This document shows, one piece after another, positions 44,871-57,419 of a DNA stretch of 64,000 nt. The translations under genes were made by a program, and so were the position numbers. Source of the DNA: Takakia lepidozioides (taxonomy: Eukaryota; Streptophyta; Takakiopsida; Takakiales; Takakiaceae); the NCBI GenBank assembly GCA_030704615.1, contig CM060732.1, forward strand, positions 21,452,001-21,516,000, given 5' to 3'. Below the pieces are notes generated by a model. That model did no database searches. It was not told the origin of the DNA and saw nothing but the letters and a program-made list of their open reading frames with translations. The first letter of the stretch is position 1. The number at the start of each line of letters is the position of its first letter.

Positions 44871-45791
44871 CCTGCGGAACTCAAAACTTCTAGTTACAGA
44901 ACTAGAAGCTTAAACTCGCGAAATACATTCCAAGCTTCAAACATGCTTCATTGAAAAGTCATGGTATCAGTACTCAGAGAGTTGGTGCTCCAGGAGAAAC
45001 CAAATACCCAATCAATATACCAATAATTAAGTCTCCTGTGAACTGGTGGAATACATCGCATCAACGAGCAACCCCACCCCGAATAGAGGGAGCGAACCAT
45101 GATGGTTCACCCTCACGAGAACGGACCAGAGCGTGCACGGCACAAAGGAGGAGAAAAAGTACCGATGACTACAGAACACAGAAGAGGAACTGGTTCCGTT
45201 CACAGGTGCCATGCTGCAGATGCGTCACCGCCATCCCTCCACTGGAAAGACCCACCTCCAGATTCGATCCTCAGCAGTGTTGCAAAGTAGAGCACACAGA
45301 TGCAAACAGGGATCTGAACCCTGCACTTTCCCAATTCTTCTCTGACAAGAGCGTTGATTCTTGCTGCCACTGTCATCCATCTTCATCCATTCTCCACCCT
45401 ATCAGGATGTCATCTCTAAGGATTTCTCTGAAGCGTATCTCAAAAAGTGCAGAAGACAAAAGGGTCTCTTGGATCCTGCTATTCCAGAAGAGGGGCTTCA
45501 GGTTCTGGAGGTTCAGAAAGGTTGTGTTGATTGCGGAGAGAGTGGGCGTTCTTTCTATTTCTCCATCGCGGAACGTTTACTCCTTTACACGATCTGTGCG
45601 ATGATAGCTTGTGTAGGAGAAATATCTTTTTTTCTTCAAGAGGGATTTCGCCTTTTTCCGGAAGTGGGTTTGTTCGCGTTCCACATAGAGGGACCCTATT
45701 CTCACCGGCTCTTTGTACAACCTCTGTTTCTTTCTCTTCAGCGTGAAGCAGAGAGCAGGAGATAAGTAGAGACAGTTTTCGAAAGGATAGT
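44871..45791. other. region between the PPR gene and the MPP6-like gene
   Basis: The two genes are divergent, so this 0.9 kb should hold both promoters. Frames here have no domains. 45400-45770 is probably 5' leader of the plus-strand gene. Confidence 0.4.
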
Positions 45792-47271
45792 ATGATGAGG
45801 CAGGCAGAGCAATGCTCACCGGGTGGCACGTCCAAGGCTGCCCTTTCGGATCGGTTGCAAGGATTGAAGTTCATGCAGAGAGCACGGGCAAGGGAGGAAA
45901 CAGTACGAAAGGAGGATGAGGAAGAGTTAGAATTAAACGACAGCCAATGGGTAACCCCGGGGCAGGGTATGGCCGCTTCTTCGAACAAGTGTGTCGTGAT
46001 TGTGGAAGGAGACCCGAAGCCGGGTGCTTTGTTGGGCAGGATGTCATTCCAGAACTTCAATCCATCAGTGGAGAAGATTGTGGAGGAGGTGGAAGCCAGG
46101 CGACGACGACTGAGGTGGGTAGTGATCTCTTCTGTTACAAAAATGTTGAGCCTGAGCTTCTGTTTGTGGCAGGATTGCCTTTTCTGAAAGGGTCCAAGTT
46201 GCGGTTGGATTTTACCGTTTTGTTCGTTGTTTGGCTTCATTTGTCGGAAGAATCCTGCATTTTCAATTTATCGAGAGAGATTCACGTCCACACTTATTGT
46301 GAGGAGGGAAGCTGTCGATACTGCACCCAATCGAGAGAGACAGAGGTATATAAGACTGAGCGGGCTTCACCGGCCATGCATACGGAAACCCCTAGCAAAT
46401 ATGGCCAGGTTTGTTGACAGTCTTACTATAAAACTGTCATTCCTCCCACAGCGGCTGATTTGATGTCATGGAGAGTTGATACCAAACACAAGTCTGACAT
46501 AGGGGAAGGAGAGACTTGACCCTGCTCCCTGTTGCTCCATCCACGAGGCCTATAGTGCAGCCTCCAAATCCTGTCAGAAACAGGCATAGGAATGTTAGGT
46601 CTATGATGATTTACAAGAGTATAGTCTTTAAATCATTCTCTATCCAACTCTCTATATCCGGGGTATTCTCATCAGAGAGCAACCCTCTTCAGGACCTCTG
46701 TTCCCCAACTTTCAAACTCTTGAGGCTGAGCCTAAAGTCCTGGCCTGTTGGGGTCCAATTGCTAGGCAGCTCACACACAGCAGATTGATGCTTGTGTGAA
46801 GGGCTTTCTAGAGGAAATCTGGAAAGCCCAAACCAATTGTTTATACCAAGGTAAGTCCCACTACTGAGGTAGTGTATGTTCCCTCTTCCGCCCAAACTCG
46901 CATGGGGTCTATGTCCACAATGCTACGGCAAACAACGGCTCATTAGTACATTCTCTCTTAACTCTCTCCTTTTGCAATCAAACTCACATCTCACGTCTTA
47001 CAGGCTCTCTTCTAGCTCTTCAAATGGTGAGAGCAATAATACGCAGGGCAAGGACAGAAAGACCGCAACAGCAGCCGATGATGACCAAGTATCCCTTAGA
47101 AAGAAGCAAAAAACAGAGACTCTTGTAAAAAGAGAGGTTTCCAGTGGATCCTCGCATTCAAGTCAAAACCCTAGCCTACTTGTTGACGATGTGAAGCTGT
47201 CACAACATCTTGAAAGCAAGAAAGGTCAGCAAGGGAGAGATTGGCGGCATTTGAGGCCACCTGGCAACTAG
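45792..47271 (+). CDS. MPP6-like protein (M-phase phosphoprotein 6 family), two exons
   Basis: Exon 1 (45792-46114) encodes SDRLQGLKFMQRARAREE near residue 19 and KCVVIVEGDPKPGALLGRMSFQNFNPSVEKI near 65-95, the two signature blocks of the MPP6 family in plants. The donor ag|gtgggt at 46115 and the acceptor ttacag at 47003 keep the phase; exon 2 (47004-47271) adds a Ser/Lys-rich tail with SLRKKQKTETLVKRE, a likely nuclear signal, and ends WRHLRPPGN. The spliced product is 196 residues. Family role: a small RNA-binding cofactor of the nuclear exosome, involved in rRNA maturation and nuclear RNA decay. No break seen; the ATG at 45795 is an alternative start. Exon 2 is less conserved, so its end is less sure than exon 1. 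Confidence 0.8.
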
Positions 47272-49476
47272 GCTTTACAGCAAACATGGATTTTGACAGG
47301 AGATGGATATGAAAGGAAGGTTAGTCTAGCCAAAGAGGCAGGAAACAAGTGTGATGTGCAGATGTCACTAGCTCTGCGAGAGCATGCGCATTTCCAGGCC
47401 TGCTCACGGAAAAATGTACGAAAGCTTTCCCAGTCATACTGGTACTCTCTTCTTGATTCGAGCATACGTGGGTTGCACACAAAAGCTGGCTGCTGCAGGT
47501 TTCCTTCTCAAACCTACTGGGCAGATAGTGGGTCTAGGTAATCGATTGGCCAGAGGTTCCAGTTGGTAGACTCAATCCACCTCACTACCAGAAGTGCATC
47601 CAGGACAACCTCCTACAGTCACGATATAGGGGGTTACATATGTACTATACTTGTCAGACTTTGTCCAGCCTGCTGGTCTAAACTGCTCGCAGAAATTGGG
47701 TGGAGAGTAATTGTGGTCTAGCAGAATAGAGTGGTTAAGTAGATTGCCATGTAAGACAGGAAAGGGAAGAGTCTTCTTCCTCAACCGGTTCAATGACGAT
47801 ACTGCCCTCTTCAATCATGGCAGGCTAAAATGGAATTTTGGAAGGGGGTAGTTTCATGTACATGAGGGGACGCGTTCCAAACCAAGATTTCAACATGGCA
47901 TATTTCAGTCTTCCTGTCAGCTTTCACCCTCCCAGAGATGGTTGTGCTAGTTTCTCTCAGCAGAATCAGAATGTACTTAAGACATTGTTTGCCATAGCCT
48001 ACATTGTAGAACTAGAGATATGAGGACTGTGCAGGCAAAGAAGATTGTTCATTACAAATGAGGATAACTCCCACCATCTGGTCCATCAGTTTCTCATGCA
48101 TGATATGCTCCTGCAAGGGGCCTGCAAGTCATATGGAGGTCTAATATGTTGTCAGCATATGCTGTGTGCCTAGTCAGGACACTTGAAGTATGCTTGTAAT
48201 GAGTTTCCATATCTGCTCAGAGTGTTCTGATGATCCAGTGTTCACAGTTTGACTAGCTTGACACATAGAGCAGATAAGCTTACAGAGGCAGCAGTGCTTA
48301 TTCAGGTCACTTGACTGTAAGAACCATCCATTGCAGCCCCTGGAAATTGAAACTGCTTGTGTAAGAGTGCTGATGTCAACGATGCATGCTTGAGTCTCTC
48401 ACTTCCTACACTTGATTGGTTAGTTGACTTCAAAACTCTCCTGATCATGTTGCTGCAGACCTTATAAGGTGACGCACACAAGTAAAAGTTTGTTCATAAT
48501 AGAAGCTAGAGGACCATGGAGGTATACATCCACATACAGCCTCAACTCTCTCCACAGGGGCCCCCAGTACCCTCCAACCTCATCACCAAATGCTTAATAG
48601 ATATCCACCTCGCTGACATCATGTCGCTCATAGCTATCATTCAACAAGCGTAAACTTGAACACCACTAAACAACTCCTTCCTGTACTCCGCAACCAAGGC
48701 ATAGCAACCCCGTCCATGCGCCCGGCCACTTCACCTTGCGCAACCCCATCCATTTGTTGCATCCTACAGGTGGTTTCCCCATCCCTTCCGCTGCAGCTAG
48801 GGCGTGCATAGCGTAAGTGACGCCGCTTTTCATCCTACAGATGCTGAAAGAAATTCGAAGTACCCATCTTACTCAGAGTATTCACCATGTTGGTCACAAA
48901 TGCTGTGATAGATACTAATCATTTACTCTTCCGAAATGGTTTTCCTTTTTCATGGCCATTTATCACTTGCCATCAATCTTTGGGGTAGAGTGACCGGCCC
49001 AGCTATACATTAAACTGTGTCATCATAGATAGATCACGTAATCTGTACACTTCCCAGCCTAATGCGTTCTGATACACTGTTTGTAAGCATCTCTGTTGGC
49101 TATGACGATCCGCTATGCTCGGCTTCACCCCCGGAGCTCTATGCATACAAAAGTTACATCCCTCTCTTCGACTATATAATATATGCCTCAGAGATCTGAA
49201 TATCGAAAACTAACAGACCTACCAGACTTCCGACCTGTAACACTACGTAATAGCATCTGTAGTGAGTAGTGACTAATAACTTAGTTAGATACTAGTCAGC
49301 TTGCTTTAGTGCCTGCTTGTATGTTCTTGGACCTCCCTCTAGTCCAGCCGCACACTTCACATGCTTGTCTTCGGTAGACCGTTAGTCAGTATATAATCTG
49401 CCACCATGTCTTTTGTAGAATCACCTCAATCTCTCCCCTTGCTACCACCTCTCGAACGATATAGTGATCTGCTCAT
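47272..49476. other. no gene recognised (2.2 kb)
   Basis: Small frames without domains. The right part may hold the 3' end and LTR of the copia remnant that starts at 49477, but I could not find LTR pairs or a purine tract. Confidence 0.4.
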
Positions 49477-51960
49477 CTATGTGCTTCGTTCTCGACTGAT
49501 TCTTCGGCGCGCAATCGTTCTCTGATTATCACATAATAGCGTTGTGGGTTTTGAATGTAAATTACCCGGCCAAATCACAGAGCCACACAGCTCCCTTTGC
49601 AGCTTCTGTAACAGCACGTATTCTGCTTCTGTAGATGAGAGCGCCGTAGAGGTTTGTCGCTTGCTGGACCAAGAAACTCCCTTCGCAAGAGTAAACCAAT
49701 GTCCTGAAGTTGACTTACTGCTGTGAAATCTCCCGCCCCAGTCAGCATCTGAAAACCCTCCTAGACTTGTACGTGCTATCTTTACCTTTGTAAGGTATTC
49801 CATCTCTTGCTGAGACTCTGATACGGAATTTTCTTCATTTCTTCCCTTTCTTCCTCATTCTGAAATGCCCTCTCTTTCGTGAGCTTCAGTCCTACTTCTG
49901 GTGGAGTAAACACAGTCTTGCTCTTCTACAGCTTGAATCGGTGTAAATTTGACTCTATCATAGTAAACTCTCTTGACAATTTCTGCTTGAATTGCTGTGA
50001 TAGTCCATGTGCTTCATTGCTTGCTTATAGGATGGCTAAAGTGCAATCACCACGTCTTCTTAGACATTATTATCCGGAGTAGTTGCTACAAACCCCTTAG
50101 AGCTAGATAACCCATTTGTCCTCTGGAACCTCCGTGTTAATCAAGTCCATAAAGAGCTTTGTGAAGCTTACATACACACTTTCCCTTTCCTTCAACAATG
50201 TCGCCTCCGGGTTGTTCTCCTCCTCGAGCTTACCATGAAGGAAGGCTGTTTGCAAGTGAGAATATCCCGACCAATCAAGTTGCCAGGTTCAGTCTTTTGT
50301 GATTCATCGGCTATCATTTCAAGTCATCAATCTGTTAGGAGCTCTTCTTTCTCTCTCATACCTTTGTCTAACTGGCACATTCGAAACTGGATTCTACCCA
50401 TCCACTGTGTTTAATTCGCCTTCTTCTGAATGCGATCTTGTCTCGGGTGTTGGAGGTTCTTCTTCATAAATGAAGTTGTAATATCTCTTGTTGAGTTGAT
50501 CTTGTTGTGGAAGCTACTCTCTCATCTCTTTTCTTCTTTCATTCGCAGAGAAATTGTGCTTCCTTCAAATGTTAGATATGGCGTCTCTACTATGTGTTGG
50601 GGGGTTTGTGTTATGAATATGCAACTCTCACTATTTGAGTCTAATTTCTTTAGTTTCTGGTTAGAAATGCGTGTGCATACTCACGATGTTGAGCGACACT
50701 TGACTTACGTCCAGTGCAAACTTCTTCCAGATGGAGTCATCCCTCGTGCTTTTGTTGCAGTCCGGACTATTATGTACATATGCTGTAGTACCAACCATTT
50801 CTGCCCAAAACTCATTTGGTAGGTAAGCCTTCCTTCAAAAAGCCTTCAACATGTTTCTTACACATTTCTAAAATGTCCTAATCTTCCGCTCAAGCACACC
50901 ATTCTGCTCAGGTGTGTACAAAATGGTAGAATGCCTTGCAATCATCCCATCTTATTTGATCATATGACACACCGGCCCCCTTTATGCGATCTTAGGACTT
51001 CAGAGTTTGTCCTTTGTTGCTTTATATGTTGATCAACACTTTGAATTCTTTAAGCTTTTTAATAACTCAGTCCTCCCCCGTCAATATAGAAATTAACAGG
51101 ACCTTAATAAGTCATCTATGAATGTCACATTGCAGCTCTAACAACTCTCTCAGCCCTCTATCCACCCTATTTAGAAAACTGTATTCTATATTGCTTTCCG
51201 GCTAATTAAGCAACCTTTACAACAGTCTATTGTGGTAACTTTCTTCAAAGGTATTCCTTCCACACATGTTTGGCCGGTACTTAAGCCTTACTCCCACAAA
51301 CTGCTTGGACTCAACGAAGAACTGCAGCAATGCTACAAAGTGTAGTCCGTTATTGCCGACTCAGTCTATCACTCAGTTTATCAGTGCCCTTTAAGTCTCC
51401 TAGTATCAGACGTGATAGACTCTGATATAGACAAATTTGAAGTGAGTTCTTTCATGATTTGCTGTAGCATGCCTACACAAATTATTAGCTAATATTGCTT
51501 TTGCCACTAATTTTCTGACACATTTGAAATTAGTACACAGTCCTCATGATGGTGTTGCTTTTATTTTCCTTACTGAAAGTAGATTCTTAGTTAGTGTAGG
51601 AACATGTAATATATCTTGCAGTTTTTCCATTTCCCATTCAAGTGAAGTTGAGCCCCTCCCATTCAACATGCTTACTATCGATGATTAGAACATGTTGAGT
51701 AGGACGTGGCACTGATCTACATATCCAAAACGTTCTTTCTGTGTGCTCTGACTGCCTTTGAGTCTACATACCAGTCTATATGCTTTTTCTAGTGGAAGGT
51801 AAAAGTAGAACTACAAATAGAGAAACGCTTTTCTTATGATTAGAAGCAACGTTTCTTGAATGTGTTTCTTTGCTCTCATTACTCCTCTTGATCACATGAC
51901 TGGTTAGCTTTCTTATACAATAAAAACACTTCATTTTAGACTTCTTGGATTTAGTACGAG
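49477..51960 (-). pseudogene. decayed Ty1/copia retrotransposon
   Basis: On the minus strand, from high to low coordinates: a zinc-knuckle-like KMKCFYC near 51930, an integrase C-terminal LYTPEQNGVLERKIRTF near 50900, an RT piece QTAFLHGKLEEENN near 50240, and RNase H at 49803-49477 with GFSDADWGG, STSGHWFTLAKGVSWSSKRQ and ALSSTEAEYV. INT before RT is the order of copia. Stops and frameshifts are frequent and no LTRs were found. Confidence 0.8.
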
Positions 51961-52339
51961 ACTTAGGCTCTCCTCTTTGAGATGGGTTTGAGATGCATTA
52001 GGAAAAAAATCCTTTGGAACTACTCCAGGTTTACTGCATCATCAGCTGTTCAGTTGTTCTCTTCTGTTAAAAATAACCCCCCCAAGTTTGCGTGGGCCCT
52101 GTCCATTGGAGGGTGGTCCAGGAATTAAAAAGCAGGGGTTATAGTAAGCTGCACCAGGATTTGAATTAATAACTGTCATGTAAGGGAGTTAAGAAAAAAG
52201 GTAAGAAAGCGACACCTATTAAATGGGGATGGTTATAGGGCCCACCCCCTAAAGGGGGGCAATAGTCGTGAGGCGAAGTGACTCTTAGTTACGCCGGCTT
52301 CGGCCGAAGTCTTCTCTCTCTCTGGATGATGGTTTAGAG

Positions 52340-53500
52340 CAGTGTTGTGAGGGTAAATCATTTACTTGGATTTACTCGGTGGATAAATCAGGGTAAAGAT
52401 AAATGATTTCCTCAGATTGGCCCATTTCATTTACCCTTATCCTTGTCCTTCAGACGGGCAAATAATCTAAGATACCCTTACCCTTACCGTCTGAAGGGTA
52501 AATAATTTCCATATACCCTTTATCCGCGGGTAAATATAAATTTTTGGAGGATAAATAAAAAAAAAACTACAGCCTTTCTTGGCAGCTGGAGGGGTGTCTG
52601 GTGTGATCAGCATTCGGAATCGAAAAATGGAACTTTTGTGCAGGTAGTTATAAAAGAATGCCCATGATTCAGCTGTCTGCTTTCTTCACTTCGTGGCCAA
52701 CATCCTCTCTTGCTCAGTGCTGCCACTGACAATCCCGTAAAGATTATTTTTGAGTTCTTTCCTTCCCATCTAAGTTCAATGGTAGTTACTCAAGGCTTCT
52801 AGTTTGAAGTATGCCCACCCTCCATCTGCTTTTCTCTGGTCAGAATCATCTTTCATGTTTAATTCTCTTCATTTGTTTGCTACTTGGTCAAGTAATTATG
52901 TACAAGATAGGTGAGAGGTACATGAAGAGTTAAGCTGAAATGGAAAGTTGCTTCAAGATGGATCCAACACATGTTCTGTAGCCGCTTGTCAGGATTGTGA
53001 TCAATTGGGGGACTTGTGATCAATTACTACAGGAAATATTCATGCCTTGAGCTCTGTAAATTGATGTGGATTTTTTACACTAGTGATATATTTTTTCTTA
53101 TTTTGGCTTTGTTTGATTATTATCTTTGGTGTGAAGAAACACGCTCATGATCCTCCCTCATATTACTCACAACTTATGATTCAATCAGCCTCATACTAAA
53201 CCAAAAAATAGACCAAAAATTGATTACCTTAAGTAATTAGTTATAATTTTTGAGTTTCACAGCATAATAAACAAAAAAAACAATATCCCTCTATATATCC
53301 TTTATATATCCTACGGGGAAATAAAGGATAAATTGTTTATCCTTACCCGCGATCAAAAAATTGGCCTTTACCTTTTACCCGTAGGATAAATTAATGGACA
53401 TATAAATAAATTACCCTTACCCGGAGGATAAATAATCCTCTGATTTCTATTTACCCTTAACCAGAGGGTAAGCAAAAATCTATTTATCCGCACAACACTG
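52340..53500. mobile_element. hAT-like non-autonomous element with GGGTAAA subterminal repeats and 8-bp target duplication
   Basis: Ends CAGTGTTGTG (52340) and CACAACACTG (53491-53500) are inverted repeats. The flanks gtttagag (52332-52339) and gtttagag (53501-53508) are a perfect 8-bp duplication, the hallmark of hAT. About 250 bp at the left and 220 bp at the right are full of gggtaaat, ttaccctta and aggataaat units. The middle is AT-rich without a long frame, so it depends on a transposase from elsewhere. Confidence 0.88.
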
Positions 53501-54064
53501 GTTTAGAGCCGGGTTCCATGGGCAGCTGCAAGCGCCCCCCCCGCCCCCCCCCATGAATCGCCCCCAAGATTAAGGAGGCGTTGTTGGTCGAAATAGCATA
53601 TTCCCTAAGAGGCGTCCCCATGGAATCGCCCCTTGCATGCGAAGGGGCGCAAAAAAGACGTCCCTTCACAAGGGGTGATCGAGTTTCAGGGCGCCCCTAA
53701 GTGACACCTTTGTCCTTTCCTACAGCGGCCCGCAACCTTACGAAGTACTCTTGATTTCCATCCAAACCAAGTTAGATTTTAGGAGAGGGAATGAATTTTG
53801 ACATCTTCATCCAAAACTTATATTAATTGTCATTTACTATGTAATGGGCCCACATAACAATTGGTGCCAACATTTCTAGAGGGGTGAATAGAAGGTGTCC
53901 ATGGAACCACCCCTTCTCATTTTTAAGGTGCGATTCTCTTTTGGGGTCGCTTGCTTGGGGGGCGTTTGGGAGTGCCCACGGAACCAGCTCTTTAGGCTGC
54001 AAATTGGGGTAAGTAGGTGTCACGTGGTCGTGACATGCGTCCCAGGGGAGGGGTCGGCGGGCTT
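53501..54064. other. no gene recognised
   Basis: Starts with poly-C tracts (53526-53552) and a repeated ggggcgattc segment. No domain. Confidence 0.4.
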
Positions 54065-54906
54065 CTAGAAGGGTCCCACTGCCCAGAGAGGGTTTATAAA
54101 GGAGAGGCGGGCTCTCTTGCCTTGCCTCTTACTACTCACTAAGTTAGTACCTAGTGGGCTCTGCACACACAAGGCCCCAAAAAAACGCAAATATAGACGT
54201 TTAGAGAGAATTGAATACCTTTTAAAGATGAGAAGAAGAATGGTCTTGATAAAGATGGTGGTGTTTACATTGATATTTGGTTTCAAAGGTTTACAGGTGT
54301 CTGATCTCTGTGCTACCAAACTATGCTTTTGCTCCATTTATCATCTTTAGATTCTATGTCCCCTGGTGCTTTGGCCAACAATTTGACCCCTTTGAGTTGG
54401 AACGAAAGTTCATGTTTTTTGCGACGAAAATTCATCCAATATCTGATGTTGCACTTTACGGCAACGAGATCCCCTGAATGTATGGAATCTCCATTCATTT
54501 GCTATCCATTTTCATTCGGTACTTCTATTGTATTGTGTATTTCGTTGTCAATTGTTTTTTGCCGTTTATTGTTACTAGATGTTGAGCCAGAGTTGTTCGC
54601 GTTAGATTTCTGGAGCTTTTTCATAAAGCTCATGTTATTTCCCCCCATCCATGACATATCTTCGCCTCTCCTTCTCAAGTAATCCGACCGTTCTGTAATC
54701 TTATTTGCGTAATCAAATAAGAAATGGTTGTCTTCGATTAATATTGAAAATGTTCCCTGCTTGAGTTTTTCGGCGAGGGTCACGCATTTGTAATTCCCGG
54801 TTTTGTCAAGGTAGGGGAATTTTAAAATACCTACAAAAATTACTATTTCTTCACGGTCCAAAGGGACGTTCCATAAGACGCTATGGAAGTTTGAATTGTA
54901 CGGCAA
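54065..54906 (-). CDS. unrecognised protein-coding repeat, copy 1
   Basis: The minus-strand frame 54906-54502 (134 aa) begins MPYNSNFHSVLWNVPLDREE, has FLFDYANKITERSDYLRRR, and ends in a Ser/Asn/Lys-rich linker (NNSGSTSSNNKRQK). It continues after a break into a frame with GDLVAVKCNIRYWMNF and LSFQLKGVKLLAK. The alternating hydrophobic pattern of the last part is compatible with an OB-fold, but that is only a guess. A second copy lies inverted at 56705-57165. I do not recognise the family; a replication or recombination protein of a mobile element is one possibility. Confidence 0.4.
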
Positions 54907-55147
54907 GCGCTTCCATGTGTTCCCGGACCTTTAGGGCATCATGATCATTGGATGTGAAACTATCGTATATCGCATCTTTATGTCTTGGTGGTGAATTTCT
55001 TGATTTGTTACAGTGTCTTTGGTATCGACTATTTCCGACGTTGACATGGTTGTTTGTCTATATGCTGCAATCCAAACAATCATGAATGTTATGCAGGTGG
55101 TCACTGCGCAAGTGAGCTGGTCATTGGCTTGGAATATACTAGCAGTC

Positions 55148-55810
55148 TTATATACAAATACTCGCTGTTAAATAACTAGGTAGGGGTTGCAAGAACAATA
55201 TAATTACAGACACATGAGAACTTTTCCTGACATTAATGACAAACATGGTCACATAGGCCCTCTTTGTTGCCCAACTTGGTGAACTCCGTAGCATGTACAC
55301 ATGTCTATGACTGGATGACATGTCATAGTCATGTATTACTACACTGTGATTGTATATGACTATGACTAGACGTGTCACACTCTTTATATTTCAAAAATAA
55401 AGACATGACATGACTACACGTCAACCTCCAGTCAGCACGCTCAGATGACATGTCACTAGTCTTCAGTCAGTCATGGGGACATATGACTGTAAGGTACATA
55501 TGCCTACAGTTGCTCTATGACCAGGGTTTTACGACTGCTAGTCATAATGGACTTATTACTAGAAAATAGTCATGAATCCCAGTTATAAAATCCTATTTAT
55601 GTTGTAGTGAGTGGATCTTAGACGTACTCATGATTGTTAGTCATATGTACCATGACATGTCATCAGATCCTATGACTATTAGTCATATGTACCATGATAC
55701 GTCATCACATCCTACACATGCACACGACTGTTAGTCATATGTCCCGTGACATGTCATCACATCCTAGACTTGCACACAACTGTCAGTCATATGTCCCGTC
55801 ATATGTTATG
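55148..55810. repeat. palindrome-rich repeats with GTCATATGAC / TGACATGTCA units
   Basis: Tandem units start ttagtcatatgt at about 55637, 55679, 55731 and (cagtcatatgt) 55783, with periods of 42-52 bp. Upstream, 55290-55560 has scattered catgact, agtcatg and tgacatgtca units. Most units are near-palindromes. The segment 55580-55611 ends gttgtagtg, which on the minus strand starts CACTACAACATAAATAG, like a CACTA transposon end, but no partner end is present. Confidence 0.65.
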
Positions 55811-56618
55811 CGGCAAGAATGATTTAGCGTCAACCTACCTTTTAGCCGATGAGAGTGAGCAGTTCATCAGATAATTCTATTTTGGAGTTCGAATTACTTA
55901 AATCTTGAAATTGAGAAGCAAATGGGCCATTGGTGCGTTTCGGTGAAAAAATAGGCCCCAACAACCACCCACCACAACCAATAAGCTACAATTCAATTTT
56001 ATGAAGCCCTAAAATCCATTTAATAGTAAAGTCAAAATATGCCCATAGAACAGTATTTCACCGAATGAATCACTGGTGCTACGAGAAGATAGACTAGACT
56101 CATATGCTACTATCGTGCTACAACAAAGTCTTCTTAATGGTTCTTAGAAAGTATGTCAAGGGAACATTCTCAAAGAACATACTTCTCTTCTTGAGTATTG
56201 TCCTTTTTGACCTATCATGCGTTACGCTGGCACAGCCTGCACAGGTCCTAGTGATGTTCGGTCATTACCCTGAGTTTAAATTTTAGTCTGCTACCTAGAA
56301 GACCCATAGAAGGGGGAGGTATTACCTTAGAGAGAAGCTCGTCACAATTGTTTTGTTCCTATCACAAAACCAGAGAAGCTCACATCATAACGTATAGGCT
56401 TACAAGAGATGGCATGGTATCTGAAAAAGAGACTTTGTACACGAATTTTACAGTGTCTCTTGACCATTATCTTACGCTGAGGCCTGCCAGTAACACGCGT
56501 TCGGACTCCAACAAGCCCAAGCCAAATCAAAAAGCTTCCACTGAACATGGTACCATCATAGGAAAACTACAAAGCACATGCCCTAGCGATTACTGCCTTC
56601 CATTGAGAAAATGGACAC

Positions 56619-56698
56619 ATTTGTGACACCAAGGGTGGATTAAACCCACAACCACTTCCGAGGTGGTATGTGCCCATTACCACTGGGCTACAACTTGG
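56619..56698 (-). mobile_element. tRNA-derived SINE, copy 2 (5' part only)
   Basis: Reverse complement of the box A/box B half of the SINE (ccaagttgtagcccagtgg through ggtgtcaca). The 3' half is missing. It lies directly against the second copy of the unrecognised protein repeat and truncates it. Confidence 0.75.
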
Positions 56699-56704
56699 TT
56701 GTCA

Positions 56705-57165
56705 AGAGAGGCGAAGATATGTCATGGATGGGTAGAAATAACATGAGCTTTACGGAAAAGCTCCAAAAATCTGGCGTGAACAACTCTGGCTCAACCTCTA
56801 GTAACATGAAACGGCCAAAAAACAATGACAACGAAATATACAATACTATTAGGTGCTGAATGAAAATGGACAGCAAATGAATGGAGATCCATATATTCGG
56901 GGGATCTTGTTGTTGTCAAGTGCAACATCAGATATTGGATGAATTTCCGTCATAAAAAAACACGGACTTTCATTCCAACTCAAAGGGGTCAAATTGTTGG
57001 CGAAAGCACCAAAGAACATAGAACCTAAAGATGACAAGTGGAACAAAAACATAGTTTGGTAGCGCACATAACAGACATTTGTAAACCTTTGAAACCAAAT
57101 ATCAATTGTAAAGGCCATCATCTTTATCAAGACCATTCTTTGTATCATCTTTAAAAGGTCTTTAA
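56705..57165 (+). pseudogene. unrecognised protein-coding repeat, copy 2 (inverted)
   Basis: Matches copy 1 (54690-54200) in reverse orientation: RRGEDMSWMG / KRGEDMSWMG, NNSGSTSSN and the following GDL..VKCNIRYWM and K..KLL parts, now with stops and frameshifts. The N-terminal part is absent because the SINE copy 2 lies there. Confidence 0.7.
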
Positions 57166-57419
57166 TTCTCTCTATTTTGTCCTAATACATGGTCACAATG
57201 GATGGTCAATAAATAGAGACACATGTAAGACATGCATCTGGATACGAGGCAAAGTACACTGGTCAAATTAATATAAAATGAAACAAGCCTCAAATTGCAA
57301 TGGGCTCTCCTGCTTTGGCAAAACATAAGAGAAACAACCCACCAATCCGAGGCGGTGTAAGGTCCTTTGACCACATTTTCTCCCTTGACTTCAACAAGAT
57401 GCGTAGTCTCTCTCATAAA

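Noticed and set aside
45479-46240. 253-residue minus-strand frame as a gene
   Set aside because: It is the antisense shadow of the MPP6-like exon, whose plus-strand protein matches a conserved family.
52340-53500. TTTACCC/GGGTAAA units resemble plant telomere repeats (TTTAGGG)
   Set aside because: Units are TTTACCC-like but irregular, in both orientations, and bounded by hAT-type inverted repeats with an 8-bp duplication, so an interstitial telomere is not needed to explain them.
55560-55612. CACTA (En/Spm) transposon end
   Set aside because: Minus strand starts CACTACAACA, but the same repeat family continues on both sides and no matching opposite end or 3-bp duplication was found.
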